Source of the DNA: Indolivaga capnocytophagoides DSM 22835
GTDB lineage: Bacteria; Bacteroidota; Bacteroidia; Bacteroidales; Dysgonomonadaceae
Assembly: GCF_000426485.1 (NCBI RefSeq)
Contig: NZ_AUFL01000005.1
Coordinates: 186,001-250,000 of the forward strand
DNA: 64,000 bases
Reading direction: 5' to 3'
In this document: positions 45,300 through 55,096 of the stretch, in pieces
How the letters are laid out: each line of letters starts with the position of its first letter
How positions within the stretch are numbered: position 1 is the first letter of the stretch
Position numbers and translations under genes: made by a program
The notes under the pieces: generated by a model
Told to the model about the DNA's origin: nothing
Database searches by the model: none
What the model saw: only the letters and a program-made list of their open reading frames with translations

Positions 45300-45316
45300 T
45301 AAGGTCTCAGACCTTA
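45300..45316. repeat. Palindrome-only copy of the dispersed repeat (Q)
   Basis: AAGGTCTCAGACCTT at 45301-45315, the fully symmetric form. The ftsW stop TAA (45316-45314 on minus) is built from its right end. Confidence 0.85.
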
Positions 45317-46516
45317 TTCGTAATCAACATTTGCAATACTCTCATCTACGTCTTCATGCTCGTCTTCTTTAGCATTCGAACATGCCAGAATAATACCGAA
45401 GTACACACACGTTATGATCGTAGATGTTCCTCCTCTACTTATAAGCGGCAGTGGCTGCCCCGTTACCGGAATAAGATTTACCGCCACAGCCATATTCGCC
45501 AATGCCTGTATAGTTATAAGCAAAGCTGCCCCGAGCAGTAAATAACGGGGAAATAACTTTTCGCACTTCGAAGCTAAAATTCCAGCCCGAATCATCAATG
45601 CAACATATAGTAAAAGAGTAAACAGACCTCCAAGAAGCCCCATTTCCTCCAGAATTATAGCAAAAATAAAATCGGAATAAGCCTGCGGTAGAAAATCCCT
45701 TTCGGTTCCACTTCCCGGCAGTCCTATAATTTTGCCATTAGCAATAGCTATTTTGGCATGTGATACCTGATAATTTTCATCTGTAATCTTATACTCTCCT
45801 CCATTTTCAGCACCTTCTTCCTCTGCCGAAGAGTGCCTGTCGATACGTGCCTGCCATGTTGCAAAACGATCAGGCAGATAGGCTTTAGCGGTAGAAGCGG
45901 GAATCAGAGTCAACATACCTACCAATAATGTAATAGAAACGATACCAACCAGAGCTATCAATCCCAACTTTTTAAGATCGACTTGTCCGATAAACATCAT
46001 CAGGTAGCAGACAAACAGCAGCAAACAAGCTGTAGATAAGTTCTCGGTAATAATGAGTGCACATGTAATACCGATACCTACAAGTAAAAATTTAAATACC
46101 TGCGACTGATTGTTATCCTTTAATTTACTCAAAAAGAATGCAACATATCCCATCAAAGCAAGTTTGGCTATCTCCGAAGGCTGTATAGTAAACACACCGC
46201 CTACACCAAGCCACCGCTGCGCCCCGTTTACATCCGAACCGAGAAACATGGTCATAATGAGCAACACCCATGACAAAGGCACAAGCAGTATCATTCCCGA
46301 AAAATACCTTGTAGGCACTCTTTGCAGGAATACTACAGCACCGAAACCGATCATCAAAAAGACTGCATGACGGAAAATCGGCCCCCAGTGATTGTGCTGG
46401 CGATAAACAATCGTACTCGAAGCACTAAATACCTCGAGAAGTGATATAATACATAGTGCAATAAATATACACCAGATTGTTTTATCACCTTTAAATATAC
46501 GTTCAAAGATGTTCAT
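45314..46516 (-). CDS. ftsW: Peptidoglycan glycosyltransferase FtsW (SEDS)
   Basis: A 400-residue SEDS-family protein with about ten membrane spans. It polymerises lipid II at the septum with its partner FtsI, encoded in the same cluster. Typical segments are FTIQPSEIAKL, GSGTERDFLPQAYSDFIFAI, and the C-terminal LIPVTGQPLPLISRGGTS. Residues about 220-240 are an acidic extracytoplasmic loop. Its stop codon comes from the repeat. Confidence 0.96.
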   Translation of the reverse strand: MNIFERIFKGDKTIWCIFIALCIISLLEVFSASSTIVYRQHNHWGPIFRHAVFLMIGFGAVVFLQRVPTRYFSGMILLVPLSWVLLIMTMFLGSDVNGAQRWLGVGGVFTIQPSEIAKLALMGYVAFFLSKLKDNNQSQVFKFLLVGIGITCALIITENLSTACLLLFVCYLMMFIGQVDLKKLGLIALVGIVSITLLVGMLTLIPASTAKAYLPDRFATWQARIDRHSSAEEEGAENGGEYKITDENYQVSHAKIAIANGKIIGLPGSGTERDFLPQAYSDFIFAIILEEMGLLGGLFTLLLYVALMIRAGILASKCEKLFPRYLLLGAALLITIQALANMAVAVNLIPVTGQPLPLISRGGTSTIITCVYFGIILACSNAKEDEHEDVDESIANVDYE

Positions 46517-46588
46517 TCAATATGTAAATTAGTAAACTGGATAATGTCCCCTTTTATCGGCTCATTATCTAATTTTCAAATTGATTTT

Positions 46589-47923
46589 TTAAAGCTTACG
46601 TACCCAATATTTAAACTGGTCTCCGCGGTCTTCATAACTCTTAAACAAGTCAAAACTTGCACAACATGGCGACAAAAGGACCGCATCTCCGGCATCAGCA
46701 AGCTGATATGCTTTTGTTACAGCTTCTTCCATTGAGCCGGCATCTTCAATTCTATCGACTTTACCATCGAAGAACTTGTGCAGTTTTGAATTATCCACAC
46801 CTAAGAAAACTAAAGCATGCACTTTAGATTTTACAAGCTCTTCAATCTCAGTATAGTCATTTCCTTTGTCTTTTCCTCCCAGAATAAGCACCACTTTAGA
46901 TTTCATACTCTTCAGTGCATACCAGCAGGAATTAACATTAGTGGCTTTCGAGTCGTTAATAAAGTGAATGCCTTTCACATCAGCGACCTTCTCCAAACGG
47001 TGTTCCACACCTTTGAAATCGCTTAACGACTGACGTAACTTATCATCTGTAATATCCAACAGTTTGGCTGTGATACCGGAAGCTAAAGAATTATACAGAT
47101 TGTGAGTACCTGTTAATGCTAATAAATCTTGTTCCATCTCAAATACAGATTTTGGTGTATGTATAAATATTTTTTTATCATCGGAATATGCAGAAACTCC
47201 TTCTTTTTCGGATTCTGCAAATGTATATATTGTAGCCTGAGGATGTAGCTTTTCTACTTCGACAGTCACAATCGGATCTTCCGCCCAGTATATAAAAGCA
47301 TCCGCCTTAGTTTGATTACGGATAATCCGCATCTTGGCGTCAACGTAATTTTGCATTTTATGATCATATCTATCCAAATGATCAGGAGTAATATTCAGAA
47401 GAATAGCAATATCCGCCTTGAAATCATACATATCATCCAACTGAAAACTGCTCAATTCCAAGACATAGTAATCGAAATTATTCTCTGCAACCTGACGGGC
47501 AAAACTCCGTCCGATATTACCGCCTAATCCAACATTCAGTCCGGCTGATTGTAAAATATGATATATAAGACTGGTAGTCGTGGTTTTACCGTTACTACCG
47601 GTTATACTAATCTTTTTAGCAGAGGTATAACGTCCTGCAAATTCAATTTCCGAAATTACCGGAATATTTTTTGAACGGGCAGCAACAATCAATGGAGCAT
47701 CTTCCGGGATACCTGGACTTTTGATAATCTCGTCTGCTGAAAGAATAAGGCTTTCCGTATGTCCTTTTTCTTCGAAGCTGATATTCTTTCCCGATAGTTC
47801 TTCTTTATATTTTTCCTGTAAAGATCCATTATCCGAAAGAAATACATCAAAACCCTTAGCCTGTGCAAGAATCGCTGATCCTGCACCACTTTCGCCTCCA
47901 CCAAGTATTACTATCCTTTTCAT
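46589..47923 (-). CDS. murD: UDP-N-acetylmuramoylalanine-D-glutamate ligase
   Basis: A 444-residue Mur ligase that adds D-Glu. N-terminal GGGESGAGSA, the ATP loop GSNGKTTT (109-116), NDSKATN and the C-terminal LLSPCCASFDLF are as in the family. Cytoplasmic. It follows mraY after 10 bases, with a 72-base gap to ftsW. Confidence 0.97.
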   Translation of the reverse strand: MKRIVILGGGESGAGSAILAQAKGFDVFLSDNGSLQEKYKEELSGKNISFEEKGHTESLILSADEIIKSPGIPEDAPLIVAARSKNIPVISEIEFAGRYTSAKKISITGSNGKTTTTSLIYHILQSAGLNVGLGGNIGRSFARQVAENNFDYYVLELSSFQLDDMYDFKADIAILLNITPDHLDRYDHKMQNYVDAKMRIIRNQTKADAFIYWAEDPIVTVEVEKLHPQATIYTFAESEKEGVSAYSDDKKIFIHTPKSVFEMEQDLLALTGTHNLYNSLASGITAKLLDITDDKLRQSLSDFKGVEHRLEKVADVKGIHFINDSKATNVNSCWYALKSMKSKVVLILGGKDKGNDYTEIEELVKSKVHALVFLGVDNSKLHKFFDGKVDRIEDAGSMEEAVTKAYQLADAGDAVLLSPCCASFDLFKSYEDRGDQFKYWVRKL

Positions 47924-47933
47924 ATATTCGAAA

Positions 47934-49196
47934 TTATCTCATCTTCAATGTTATCAGTGTTATGGCAGCCAATATGATACCTATAATCCAGAAACGTACT
48001 ACTATTTTAGATTCAGGAACAGGATTAAACGGCTTTTGTATCAACGCCTGTATTCCAGAATTTCCTGCTTTCTGAAAATGATGATGCAACGGAGTCATTT
48101 TGAAAATACGGCGACCTTCACCATATTTCTTCTTTGTAAATTTGAAATAGAACACCTGCATCATCACCGAGATACTTTCAACAAAGAAAACTCCGCAAAG
48201 AATCGGCAACAAAAGTTCTTTATGAATAATCACGGCAAACACACCGATTATACCTCCTAAAGTCAAACTACCTGTATCTCCCATAAACACCTGTGCAGGA
48301 AACGCATTATACCAAAGAAACCCGACAGTAGCCCCGATAAATGCAGCTGCGAAGACTACCAGTTCTTCACTTCCCGGAATAAACATGATATTCAGGTAAG
48401 AAGCAAACTCAACGTGCCCTGACACATACGCCAGAATACCGAGCGTAACCCCTATCACGGCTGAACTTCCAGCCGCTAAACCGTCTAGTCCGTCTGTTAA
48501 ATTAGCACCATTGGATACAGCTGTAACAATGAATATTACAACCAAAACAAATAAAAACCAAGCTGCAGCACTTGAATATTCCCCCATAAAGGAAACAAGC
48601 GACTCATAATCCAGATTATTATTCTTGAAGAAAGGAATAGTGGTCTGTGTAGACTTTACTCCCTCGACAGTATAAGTAACCCGTTCTATTATGTCTTCGG
48701 TATTCCGTACTTCGGTATTCTCTTTTACTATTACAGATGGGCTCAGATATAAAGTCAATCCGACAATAAGTCCTAGACCAATCTGAGCTATTATTTTGAA
48801 CTTACCATGCAATCCTTCTTTATCTTTTTTGAAGACTTTTATATAATCATCCAGAAATCCTAAAGACCCTAACCACACTGTAGTTATCAACATCAATATT
48901 ATATATACGTTCTCCAGACGTGCCAACAGTAAAACGGGAACTATTATCGCTATGATAATTATAATACCTCCCATAGTTGGAGTTCCTTTTTTACTTAACT
49001 GACCTTCGAGTCCCAGATTACGCACAATCTCGCCGATCTGCAATACCTGAAGTTTATCAATAATCCTTCGACCTATAACAGTAGATATAATCAAGGATAA
49101 CAATATAGTCATAGCTGCCCTAAATGATACGTATTTAAACATACCGGCACCAGGGAAGTCTAAGGTATCCAAATAATTAAAAAGATAATATAGCAT
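47934..49196 (-). CDS. mraY: Phospho-N-acetylmuramoyl-pentapeptide transferase
   Basis: A 420-residue membrane enzyme that transfers phospho-MurNAc-pentapeptide to undecaprenyl phosphate (lipid I). The Mg-binding DD is in GFLDDYIKV, and the signature [12 protein letters not shown] and MTPLHHHFQ are present. It is about 60 residues longer than E. coli MraY because of a periplasmic insert at about 185-230, a feature common in this phylum. Ten membrane spans are expected. Confidence 0.97.
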   Translation of the reverse strand: MLYYLFNYLDTLDFPGAGMFKYVSFRAAMTILLSLIISTVIGRRIIDKLQVLQIGEIVRNLGLEGQLSKKGTPTMGGIIIIIAIIVPVLLLARLENVYIILMLITTVWLGSLGFLDDYIKVFKKDKEGLHGKFKIIAQIGLGLIVGLTLYLSPSVIVKENTEVRNTEDIIERVTYTVEGVKSTQTTIPFFKNNNLDYESLVSFMGEYSSAAAWFLFVLVVIFIVTAVSNGANLTDGLDGLAAGSSAVIGVTLGILAYVSGHVEFASYLNIMFIPGSEELVVFAAAFIGATVGFLWYNAFPAQVFMGDTGSLTLGGIIGVFAVIIHKELLLPILCGVFFVESISVMMQVFYFKFTKKKYGEGRRIFKMTPLHHHFQKAGNSGIQALIQKPFNPVPESKIVVRFWIIGIILAAITLITLKMR

Positions 49197-49220
49197 TATA
49201 TAATATATATTTAACTTGTT

Positions 49221-50678
49221 CTACAAACCTAAAATTGCTTTTACAACCTCCCTATCATCAAAGTGGTGTTTCACACCTTTTACATCCTGATAGTCTTCGT
49301 GTCCTTTACCAGCTATGAGAATAACATCTCCGCTTTTAGCTAAAGTACAAGCTGTCTTTATAGCTTGTTCCCTCTCAACAATACACAATGTTTTTTTCAT
49401 CTGAACAGGATCAAGACCTGCAACCATATCATCTATGATAGATTGAGGTTCCTCAAATCGGGGATTATCCGACGTTAGAATAACCTGATCACTCAATCTT
49501 ACCGATTCCTGAGCCATAATCGGACGTTTGGTTTTATCCCTGTTTCCTCCGCAGCCCACGACACTTATAACCCGTCCTCCTCCGTCAAGAACATCATGAA
49601 TGGCGTTCAAAACATTAGTCAGAGCATCCGGAGTATGCGCATAATCTACGATTGCAGTAAAACCGTCTTTAGATCTTATCGTTTCGAAACGGCCGGCAAC
49701 AGATTTCAGAGTACTTAATATAACCAACACCTTTTCGATATCCTGCCCTAACAAGACACTTGCTCCATAAACCGCCAGTAAATTATAGACATTGAATACT
49801 CCTACAAATTGGACTTCCAATTCACGTCCATTAATTTCAATAGCTGTTCCATCGAAATGCTTTTCGAGAATGCGGGCCTTAAAATCTCCTAATGATTTTA
49901 CTGAATAAGTATGCTTTTCGGCTTTTGTATTCTGAAGCATTACCAATCCGTTTTTATCATCCACATTGGTAAGAGCGAATGCTGATTCGGGCAGATTATC
50001 AAAGAATAACTTCTTAGCTTTCAGATATTCCTGCATTGTCTTATGATAATCAAGATGATCCTGTGTCAGATTGGTAAAAATACCACCTCTGAACAATAAT
50101 CCGCTTATTCTTTTCTGGTGTATAGCATGTGAACTCACTTCCATAAAAGCGTATTCGCATCCGTCATCAACCATTTTTGCCAAAAATTCATTTAATGATA
50201 TAGGATCAGGCGTCGTATGAGTAGCCGGATATTCATCATCGTTTACATAATTGCATACAGTAGACAGAAGACCTGCTCCATATCCCAATTGACGAAACAT
50301 TTTATATAATAAAGTTGCTGTTGTTGTTTTTCCGTTTGTTCCGGTAACACCAACCAACTGCAATTTCTGGGATGGGTTTCCGAACCATGCCGAAGCCAAC
50401 TTACCTATTGCATCGGCACTGTCTTTTACTTTTACATAGGTAACACCCAATACCGTATCTGCTATATCTCTATCGTATATTATAACTTTAGCTCCCGATT
50501 CGATAGCCTTACTTATGAATTCATGACCATCGACCTGAACGCCTTGAGCTGCAATAAAAGCAAAGCCTTCCGAGACTTTACGCGAGTCCGAAGCAATTCC
50601 TTTTACATCAACATCTTTATCGCCATGTGTATCAATTATATCAACCTGAATATTTGACACTAACTCTTGCAACTTCAT
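49221..50678 (-). CDS. murE: UDP-N-acetylmuramoyl-tripeptide synthetase, meso-DAP type
   Basis: A 485-residue Mur ligase. ATP loop GTNGKTTT (113-120). The substrate-selecting motif DNPR at 404-407 marks addition of meso-diaminopimelate rather than lysine, which predicts DAP-type peptidoglycan. Cytoplasmic; 27 bases downstream of ftsI and 24 bases ahead of mraY. Confidence 0.97.
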   Translation of the reverse strand: MKLQELVSNIQVDIIDTHGDKDVDVKGIASDSRKVSEGFAFIAAQGVQVDGHEFISKAIESGAKVIIYDRDIADTVLGVTYVKVKDSADAIGKLASAWFGNPSQKLQLVGVTGTNGKTTTATLLYKMFRQLGYGAGLLSTVCNYVNDDEYPATHTTPDPISLNEFLAKMVDDGCEYAFMEVSSHAIHQKRISGLLFRGGIFTNLTQDHLDYHKTMQEYLKAKKLFFDNLPESAFALTNVDDKNGLVMLQNTKAEKHTYSVKSLGDFKARILEKHFDGTAIEINGRELEVQFVGVFNVYNLLAVYGASVLLGQDIEKVLVILSTLKSVAGRFETIRSKDGFTAIVDYAHTPDALTNVLNAIHDVLDGGGRVISVVGCGGNRDKTKRPIMAQESVRLSDQVILTSDNPRFEEPQSIIDDMVAGLDPVQMKKTLCIVEREQAIKTACTLAKSGDVILIAGKGHEDYQDVKGVKHHFDDREVVKAILGL

Positions 50679-50705
50679 AGTTTTCTTATTTTATCTTGTA
50701 ATTTT

Positions 50706-52913
50706 TTATTTCAATTCTAATGAGATCGAAGAACCTCTGACAATACGACTGCCCGAAGGCATCGATTGAGAAACTACTTTACCGTAGCCCTGAATCCGTA
50801 CCCGCAGCCCCATTCTTTCCAATACGAAAAGAGCATCGCGGGCACCCATTCCCTTAACATCGGGAACGAGACCATTTTCTATCACATTCTTTCTCAGATC
50901 TATCTTATTGATAGAAGGAGTTGCAACAACCCATTCCGCATCATCCTGAGATGGTGTATAAGGTAAATTAAGACTGCTAAGCACTAGCTCCAGATCCTTC
51001 TTGGAACCACTTTTCACATAAGGAGTCATCAATAATGCAGTATCGGGCTTACAAGCCGAAGGAGCCATGTACACTTTCCGTGCATATACCTGTTCTGCTA
51101 TCTGTTTAAAAACCCCTCCGGGCATCAATCCTCCGGATGGAACACCTTTAGGTCTTCTTATTCCGACAAAACAAGTGTACATCGGTTTTTCAGCCGGAAA
51201 ATATCCACAGAAAGACACGTAATAACCACTTCCGTAGCGTCCCTCCGATGCAATCATTGCAGTACCTGTCTTTCCGGCAATCTGGAAAGATTTGGATCCG
51301 ACAAACTTACCTGTTCCTTCATTTACAACACCAACCAGCATTTGTTGTATCTCTTCCAATGTTTTGGGCGAACAAAGCGATGGGTTAATGATATCTGTAG
51401 TAAATTCTTTCTCTACTTTTCCATCATGCATGAAAGCCTTTGTTATAAATGGCTTTATCATTTTACCTCCGTTAGCTATACCATTATAAAACATCAATAT
51501 ATATATAGGAGGTATTTGAGTTTCGTATCCGAATGACATCCAGGGCAAAGTGGTTCTTGACCAGTAATGCGATTTATCATTGGGATGGCGTATAATTGCC
51601 GTACCTTCTTTTCCTTGCAAAGGTACATCCCAATCTATTTTTTTTGTTATTCCGGTATCATAAATTCGCTGAACATATTTTTCCGGATTATTCTCATAAC
51701 CTTTCAGTATAACTTTAGATACAACGATATTAGATGATATATGTATCCCTTGCGCCACGGTAAGGTCTCCTCTATCCGCTCCATGTCTCCAATAGTGATC
51801 TCTTACAGTACGGCCGCCATATTGAAAAAGTCCTGTTCCTACATGAAATTTCTCATCAGGAGTTACAACTCCATCTTCGAGAGCAATCATCACGGAAAGA
51901 GTTTTAAATGTCGATCCCGGCTCACTCATGTAAGAAAAAGCATTGGGATTTCCTTCGGCATAACTGCCATCAGGCATCCTGTCGAGATTCGAGATTGCTT
52001 TGATCTCTCCTGTTGCAACCTCCATAATGATAGCTGTTCCGGATTCAGCTCCGGTCTCTTCTAATTTCGAATATAAAGCCTTTTCAGTTATGTCCTGAAT
52101 ATCTACATCTAATGTAGTTTTTACATCCCAACCATCTTCAGCAGGAACTTCTACAACATCGAGCCAGCGTCCTTGTATTTTCTGACGGCTTTTCACTCCG
52201 GGCTTTCCCCTTAATATCGAATCATACTTTAATTCGACACCACTTGATCCCCCTTTATCTATATCTTTATATATAGAACCCACTGTACGTCCGGCTAAAC
52301 GTCCAAATGGTTTTGCCCGCATCGAACGTTCTTCGACAATCATACCTGTGCGGTTCGATCTCTGATTAAGAAACGGATATGTACGTAATTCTTTCAGCTC
52401 CACATAATTTACATCACGTTTTATAAGACGGATATATCGGCTTTTCGGTCTGAATTTCTTCTTCGAGCCACTCTCTTTAATTTGTTCTATTTGATTTAAC
52501 TCCCTACGGCTTAAATCCCAGCCGTTCAGTATGAGATTTTTATATTGAGTCGCATTCTTATCAGGATACTTACGCGCTAAAGCTACGGATAAGTCTCCGA
52601 CATACTTCATCAAAGTATCCTTACGTATACCTTCTGCCATAAAGTCGATATAAACACCGTAAAGAGGCTCGCTTGTAGCCAAAAGCCTGCCATCATCGGC
52701 ATATATATTCCCTCTGTTGGGCTTTATCTCCCTATCTTTTTTTACTGTTTCTTTAATCCCCAAAGCACGCCATTGGTCACCTTCGACAAACATGATACGC
52801 ACTATATACACCAGTATGGCAACAAAGATGGCCAGAAACAGGAAAACGATAAACCCATAGCGGTTTATGATCGTTTGCTTCTTGCCTTTTATACTATTTT
52901 CATTTTTTGCCAT
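50706..52913 (-). CDS. ftsI: Septal transpeptidase FtsI (penicillin-binding protein with PASTA domain)
   Basis: A 735-residue class B penicillin-binding protein. One membrane span (about 20-42), a pedestal domain, and a transpeptidase domain with the active site STFK (S334, K337), SSN (393-395) and KTGTA (548-552). Residues 675-735 form one PASTA-like repeat (VPDVKGMGARDALFVLE). It crosslinks septal peptidoglycan with FtsW. Located between ftsL and murE. Confidence 0.96.
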   Translation of the reverse strand: MAKNENSIKGKKQTIINRYGFIVFLFLAIFVAILVYIVRIMFVEGDQWRALGIKETVKKDREIKPNRGNIYADDGRLLATSEPLYGVYIDFMAEGIRKDTLMKYVGDLSVALARKYPDKNATQYKNLILNGWDLSRRELNQIEQIKESGSKKKFRPKSRYIRLIKRDVNYVELKELRTYPFLNQRSNRTGMIVEERSMRAKPFGRLAGRTVGSIYKDIDKGGSSGVELKYDSILRGKPGVKSRQKIQGRWLDVVEVPAEDGWDVKTTLDVDIQDITEKALYSKLEETGAESGTAIIMEVATGEIKAISNLDRMPDGSYAEGNPNAFSYMSEPGSTFKTLSVMIALEDGVVTPDEKFHVGTGLFQYGGRTVRDHYWRHGADRGDLTVAQGIHISSNIVVSKVILKGYENNPEKYVQRIYDTGITKKIDWDVPLQGKEGTAIIRHPNDKSHYWSRTTLPWMSFGYETQIPPIYILMFYNGIANGGKMIKPFITKAFMHDGKVEKEFTTDIINPSLCSPKTLEEIQQMLVGVVNEGTGKFVGSKSFQIAGKTGTAMIASEGRYGSGYYVSFCGYFPAEKPMYTCFVGIRRPKGVPSGGLMPGGVFKQIAEQVYARKVYMAPSACKPDTALLMTPYVKSGSKKDLELVLSSLNLPYTPSQDDAEWVVATPSINKIDLRKNVIENGLVPDVKGMGARDALFVLERMGLRVRIQGYGKVVSQSMPSGSRIVRGSSISLELK

Positions 52914-53004
52914 ATATCCTTTCTTTATCGCCTTGACAATTCAGATGAAATTCAAAGCCGAATCTAAAACACACAGTATTGAACTTTCGCTGTCCTCATT
53001 CAAC

Positions 53005-53343
53005 TCACTCTTTCTCCTTGACTTTATAAGCAGGTTCGGTAGGCGACCGAAGCTCTAACCCATTATCATCCACAAGAGACTGAACTCTTGTCTGCCTACT
53101 TACGCTGGTCAACTCAGAAGATATCGTCAATGATTCGTATTTAACGTCTTTCATTTCGATCTTCAACGACTCTATCTCGGCTTTTTTCGCAATACAGCTA
53201 TACCTATTACTTATATATAGAATAATGATCACAAAGACAACAAGCATAAAGCGTGTATTCTTCAGGAAGAAATCCTCGGTAAGGATTGTTCCGCTTAATA
53301 CATGCATTGTACTTTTTCGTATATCTTTTAATTTCAATGACAT
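53005..53343 (-). CDS. ftsL: FtsL-like division protein
   Basis: A protein of 112 residues from the ATG at 53343. One membrane span (about 32-50, FMLVVFVIIILYISNRY), followed by a predicted short coiled coil (AEIESLKIEMKDVKYESLTI). This size and topology between rsmH and ftsI defines FtsL, a scaffold of the FtsQ-FtsL-FtsB complex. Sequence conservation is weak in the family, so the call rests on position and topology. Confidence 0.82.
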   Translation of the reverse strand: MSLKLKDIRKSTMHVLSGTILTEDFFLKNTRFMLVVFVIIILYISNRYSCIAKKAEIESLKIEMKDVKYESLTISSELTSVSRQTRVQSLVDDNGLELRSPTEPAYKVKEKE

Positions 53344-53376
53344 AATCAACAATTACGAGTTACGAGATGTGAGTCC

Positions 53377-54312
53377 TTATTTCTTTTCAGCAATTCTTAA
53401 CTTAGCACTTCTTGATCTGGGATTCAGAGACTGTTCGTCATCCGAAGGAATGATTACTTTATTATTAACAAGGATAAATGGAGTATTCACATTTCCGAAA
53501 AAATCTTTATCCACATTCCCCTCAAAATTTCCTGTCTTAAAAAAATTCTTCACCAAGCGATCTTCTAATGAATGGTAGGTTATAACAGACAATCTACCTC
53601 CGGAAACAAGAAGATCTTTTGCCTGTTCGAGCATCTCTTTTAGGGCATCCATTTCCTGATTAACCTCTATCCTCAGAGCCTGAAATGCCTGAGCCAGTAT
53701 TTTTTTCTCTTTTCCACCTTTAGTATAAGGTGTAAGAATATCGAGCAGATCTTTAATTTTCCTGAATGGCTTTTCTTTTCGTCTTGCCACTATTTTAAAT
53801 GCAATCTGACGAGACTGCTTCAACTCTCCATACAAATAGAAAACATTCGCCAGATCCCCCTCCTCATACTCATTCAAGACCTGAGCCGCAGAAACACCCG
53901 CCTGCCGATTCATTCTCATATCAAGATCTCCGTCTTCAAAACGAAAAGAAAACCCTCTCTGGTCATCATCGAAATGATGTGAAGACACACCCAAATCAGC
54001 TAAAACCGAATTAACAGATTCGACATGATGGTATTTAAGGAAATTTTTCAGATACCTGAAATTACTTCTTATGAAAGTAAGACGAGAGTCTCCTGTTATA
54101 TTATGGATAGCATCTTCATCCTGATCAAATACATAAAGACGCCCATCTTCCCCTAAACGGGATAAGATCTCACGGGAATGCCCTCCGCCTCCGAATGTAA
54201 CATCAACACAGACATCTCCAGAATGAATATCCATTCCGTCGACACTCGGCATTAACAATACCGGAACGTGATAACCGTCTGCAACAATTAATTTATCTTT
54301 ATTTTCAGCCAT
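53377..54312 (-). CDS. rsmH: 16S rRNA (cytosine1402-N4)-methyltransferase
   Basis: A 311-residue methyltransferase (MraW). The start YHVPVLLMPSVDGM, SAM loop DVTFGGGGHSREIL, LADLGVSSHHFDD and the RGFSFRFEDGDLDMRMN segment are typical. It modifies C1402 of 16S rRNA. Its ATG overlaps the mraZ stop by 8 bases (ATGGCTGA), so the two are coupled. Confidence 0.96.
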   Translation of the reverse strand: MAENKDKLIVADGYHVPVLLMPSVDGMDIHSGDVCVDVTFGGGGHSREILSRLGEDGRLYVFDQDEDAIHNITGDSRLTFIRSNFRYLKNFLKYHHVESVNSVLADLGVSSHHFDDDQRGFSFRFEDGDLDMRMNRQAGVSAAQVLNEYEEGDLANVFYLYGELKQSRQIAFKIVARRKEKPFRKIKDLLDILTPYTKGGKEKKILAQAFQALRIEVNQEMDALKEMLEQAKDLLVSGGRLSVITYHSLEDRLVKNFFKTGNFEGNVDKDFFGNVNTPFILVNNKVIIPSDDEQSLNPRSRSAKLRIAEKK

Positions 54313-54763
54313 TCGGATTCTCTTTATTCATTATTTCCTGAATCTGCATACCAAAATCAGACGGATCGATAAAAGTTTCAGCTAAGCGGTCTTTTCGCCA
54401 AATCTCGATTGTGTTATCAACTCCCAAGAATTGAATTTCAGCCTCAATCCCCACCATCTGCAAATAACGCTTAGGAATCAATATACGCCCACTGGCATCG
54501 ACATCAAGACGTTCTGCATCGACTACAAACTGGCGGAACAACTGCTGATGAGATTTATCCCAGCGATTGAGACGGCTACGCAAATGCTGAACTTCCGCAT
54601 CCCAAACATCCACAGGATACAATACCAAACAATCCTGAAAGAGGTCTTTGCGAAGAACAAACGCAGACTGAGCCACACCTTGCAACACTTTTCGAAAGGC
54701 CGCAGGCACGAAAACCCTCATTTTCGCATCTATCTTTGCATCTATACTCCCCAGAAATTGCAT
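54305..54763 (-). CDS. mraZ: Transcriptional regulator MraZ
   Basis: A 152-residue protein with two AbrB-like (SpoVT/AbrB) halves: IDAKMRVFVPAAFRK and LDVDASGRILIPKRYLQ. It is the first gene of the dcw cluster. In E. coli MraZ represses this operon by binding repeats in its promoter; matching 10-base-spaced GTG repeats occur here at 54820-54846. The E. coli regulation is established; here it is inferred. Confidence 0.95.
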   Translation of the reverse strand: MQFLGSIDAKIDAKMRVFVPAAFRKVLQGVAQSAFVLRKDLFQDCLVLYPVDVWDAEVQHLRSRLNRWDKSHQQLFRQFVVDAERLDVDASGRILIPKRYLQMVGIEAEIQFLGVDNTIEIWRKDRLAETFIDPSDFGMQIQEIMNKENPNG

Positions 54764-54805
54764 ATCACAATTAAGCTTTTACTCCTTATTTTTACATATA
54801 GAGCG

Positions 54806-54813
54806 TAAAGTTA
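54806..54813 (-). promoter_or_regulatory. Possible -7 element of the dcw operon
   Basis: TAACTTTA followed by CGC on the minus strand, one base from TAnnTTTG. A start near 54801 would give a 38-base leader. No TTTG at -33; the putative MraZ site occupies that region. Confidence 0.45.
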
Positions 54814-54819
54814 TAAAAT

Positions 54820-54846
54820 TATCCACTTTGCCCCACTTTAAAACAC
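54820..54846 (-). promoter_or_regulatory. Putative MraZ operator (three 10-base-spaced GTG repeats)
   Basis: On minus: GTGTTTTAAA, GTGGGGCAAA, GTGGATAATT. GTG recurs exactly every 10 bases (54846, 54836, 54826). Known MraZ sites are TGGGN repeats with 10-base period. The rest of the gap 54764-55096 is AT-rich with no further gene. Confidence 0.5.
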
Positions 54847-54992
54847 CAAGTTTTTAAAAAAAGTTTTCAACAGTGCAACTTTTCTAATATTCAACACATT
54901 AAGGGCTTACAACATTTCAATCAGATTTACTAAAAAAATGAAATCAGATTCAATAAATCCCGAACACTTAGTCTTCATTCTTATAAAAAAGT

Positions 54993-55000
54993 TATCTTTA
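54993..55000 (+). promoter_or_regulatory. Possible glsA promoter -7 element
   Basis: TATCTTTA followed by CGC, the same variant as at mraZ and pnp. The start would be near 55005. Confidence 0.35.
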
Positions 55001-55016
55001 CGCTTTCAGGAAAATT

Positions 55017-55033
55017 AAAGGCGTCAGGCCTCT
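55017..55033 (+). repeat. Possible degenerate repeat head (R)
   Basis: AAAGGCGTCAGGCCTCT resembles the palindrome AAGGTCTCAGACCT at 10 of 14 positions. Uncertain. Confidence 0.3.
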
Positions 55034-55096
55034 TTTATCGGAAATAAGGCAATCCGAATTAGGCTATAAAACAGATCATTGAATTTTAATCAGAAG

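Noticed and set aside
42781-45316. The palindrome as an ordinary rho-independent terminator
   Set aside because: The stem is short, a T-tract is usually absent, and copies lie between co-transcribed essential genes.
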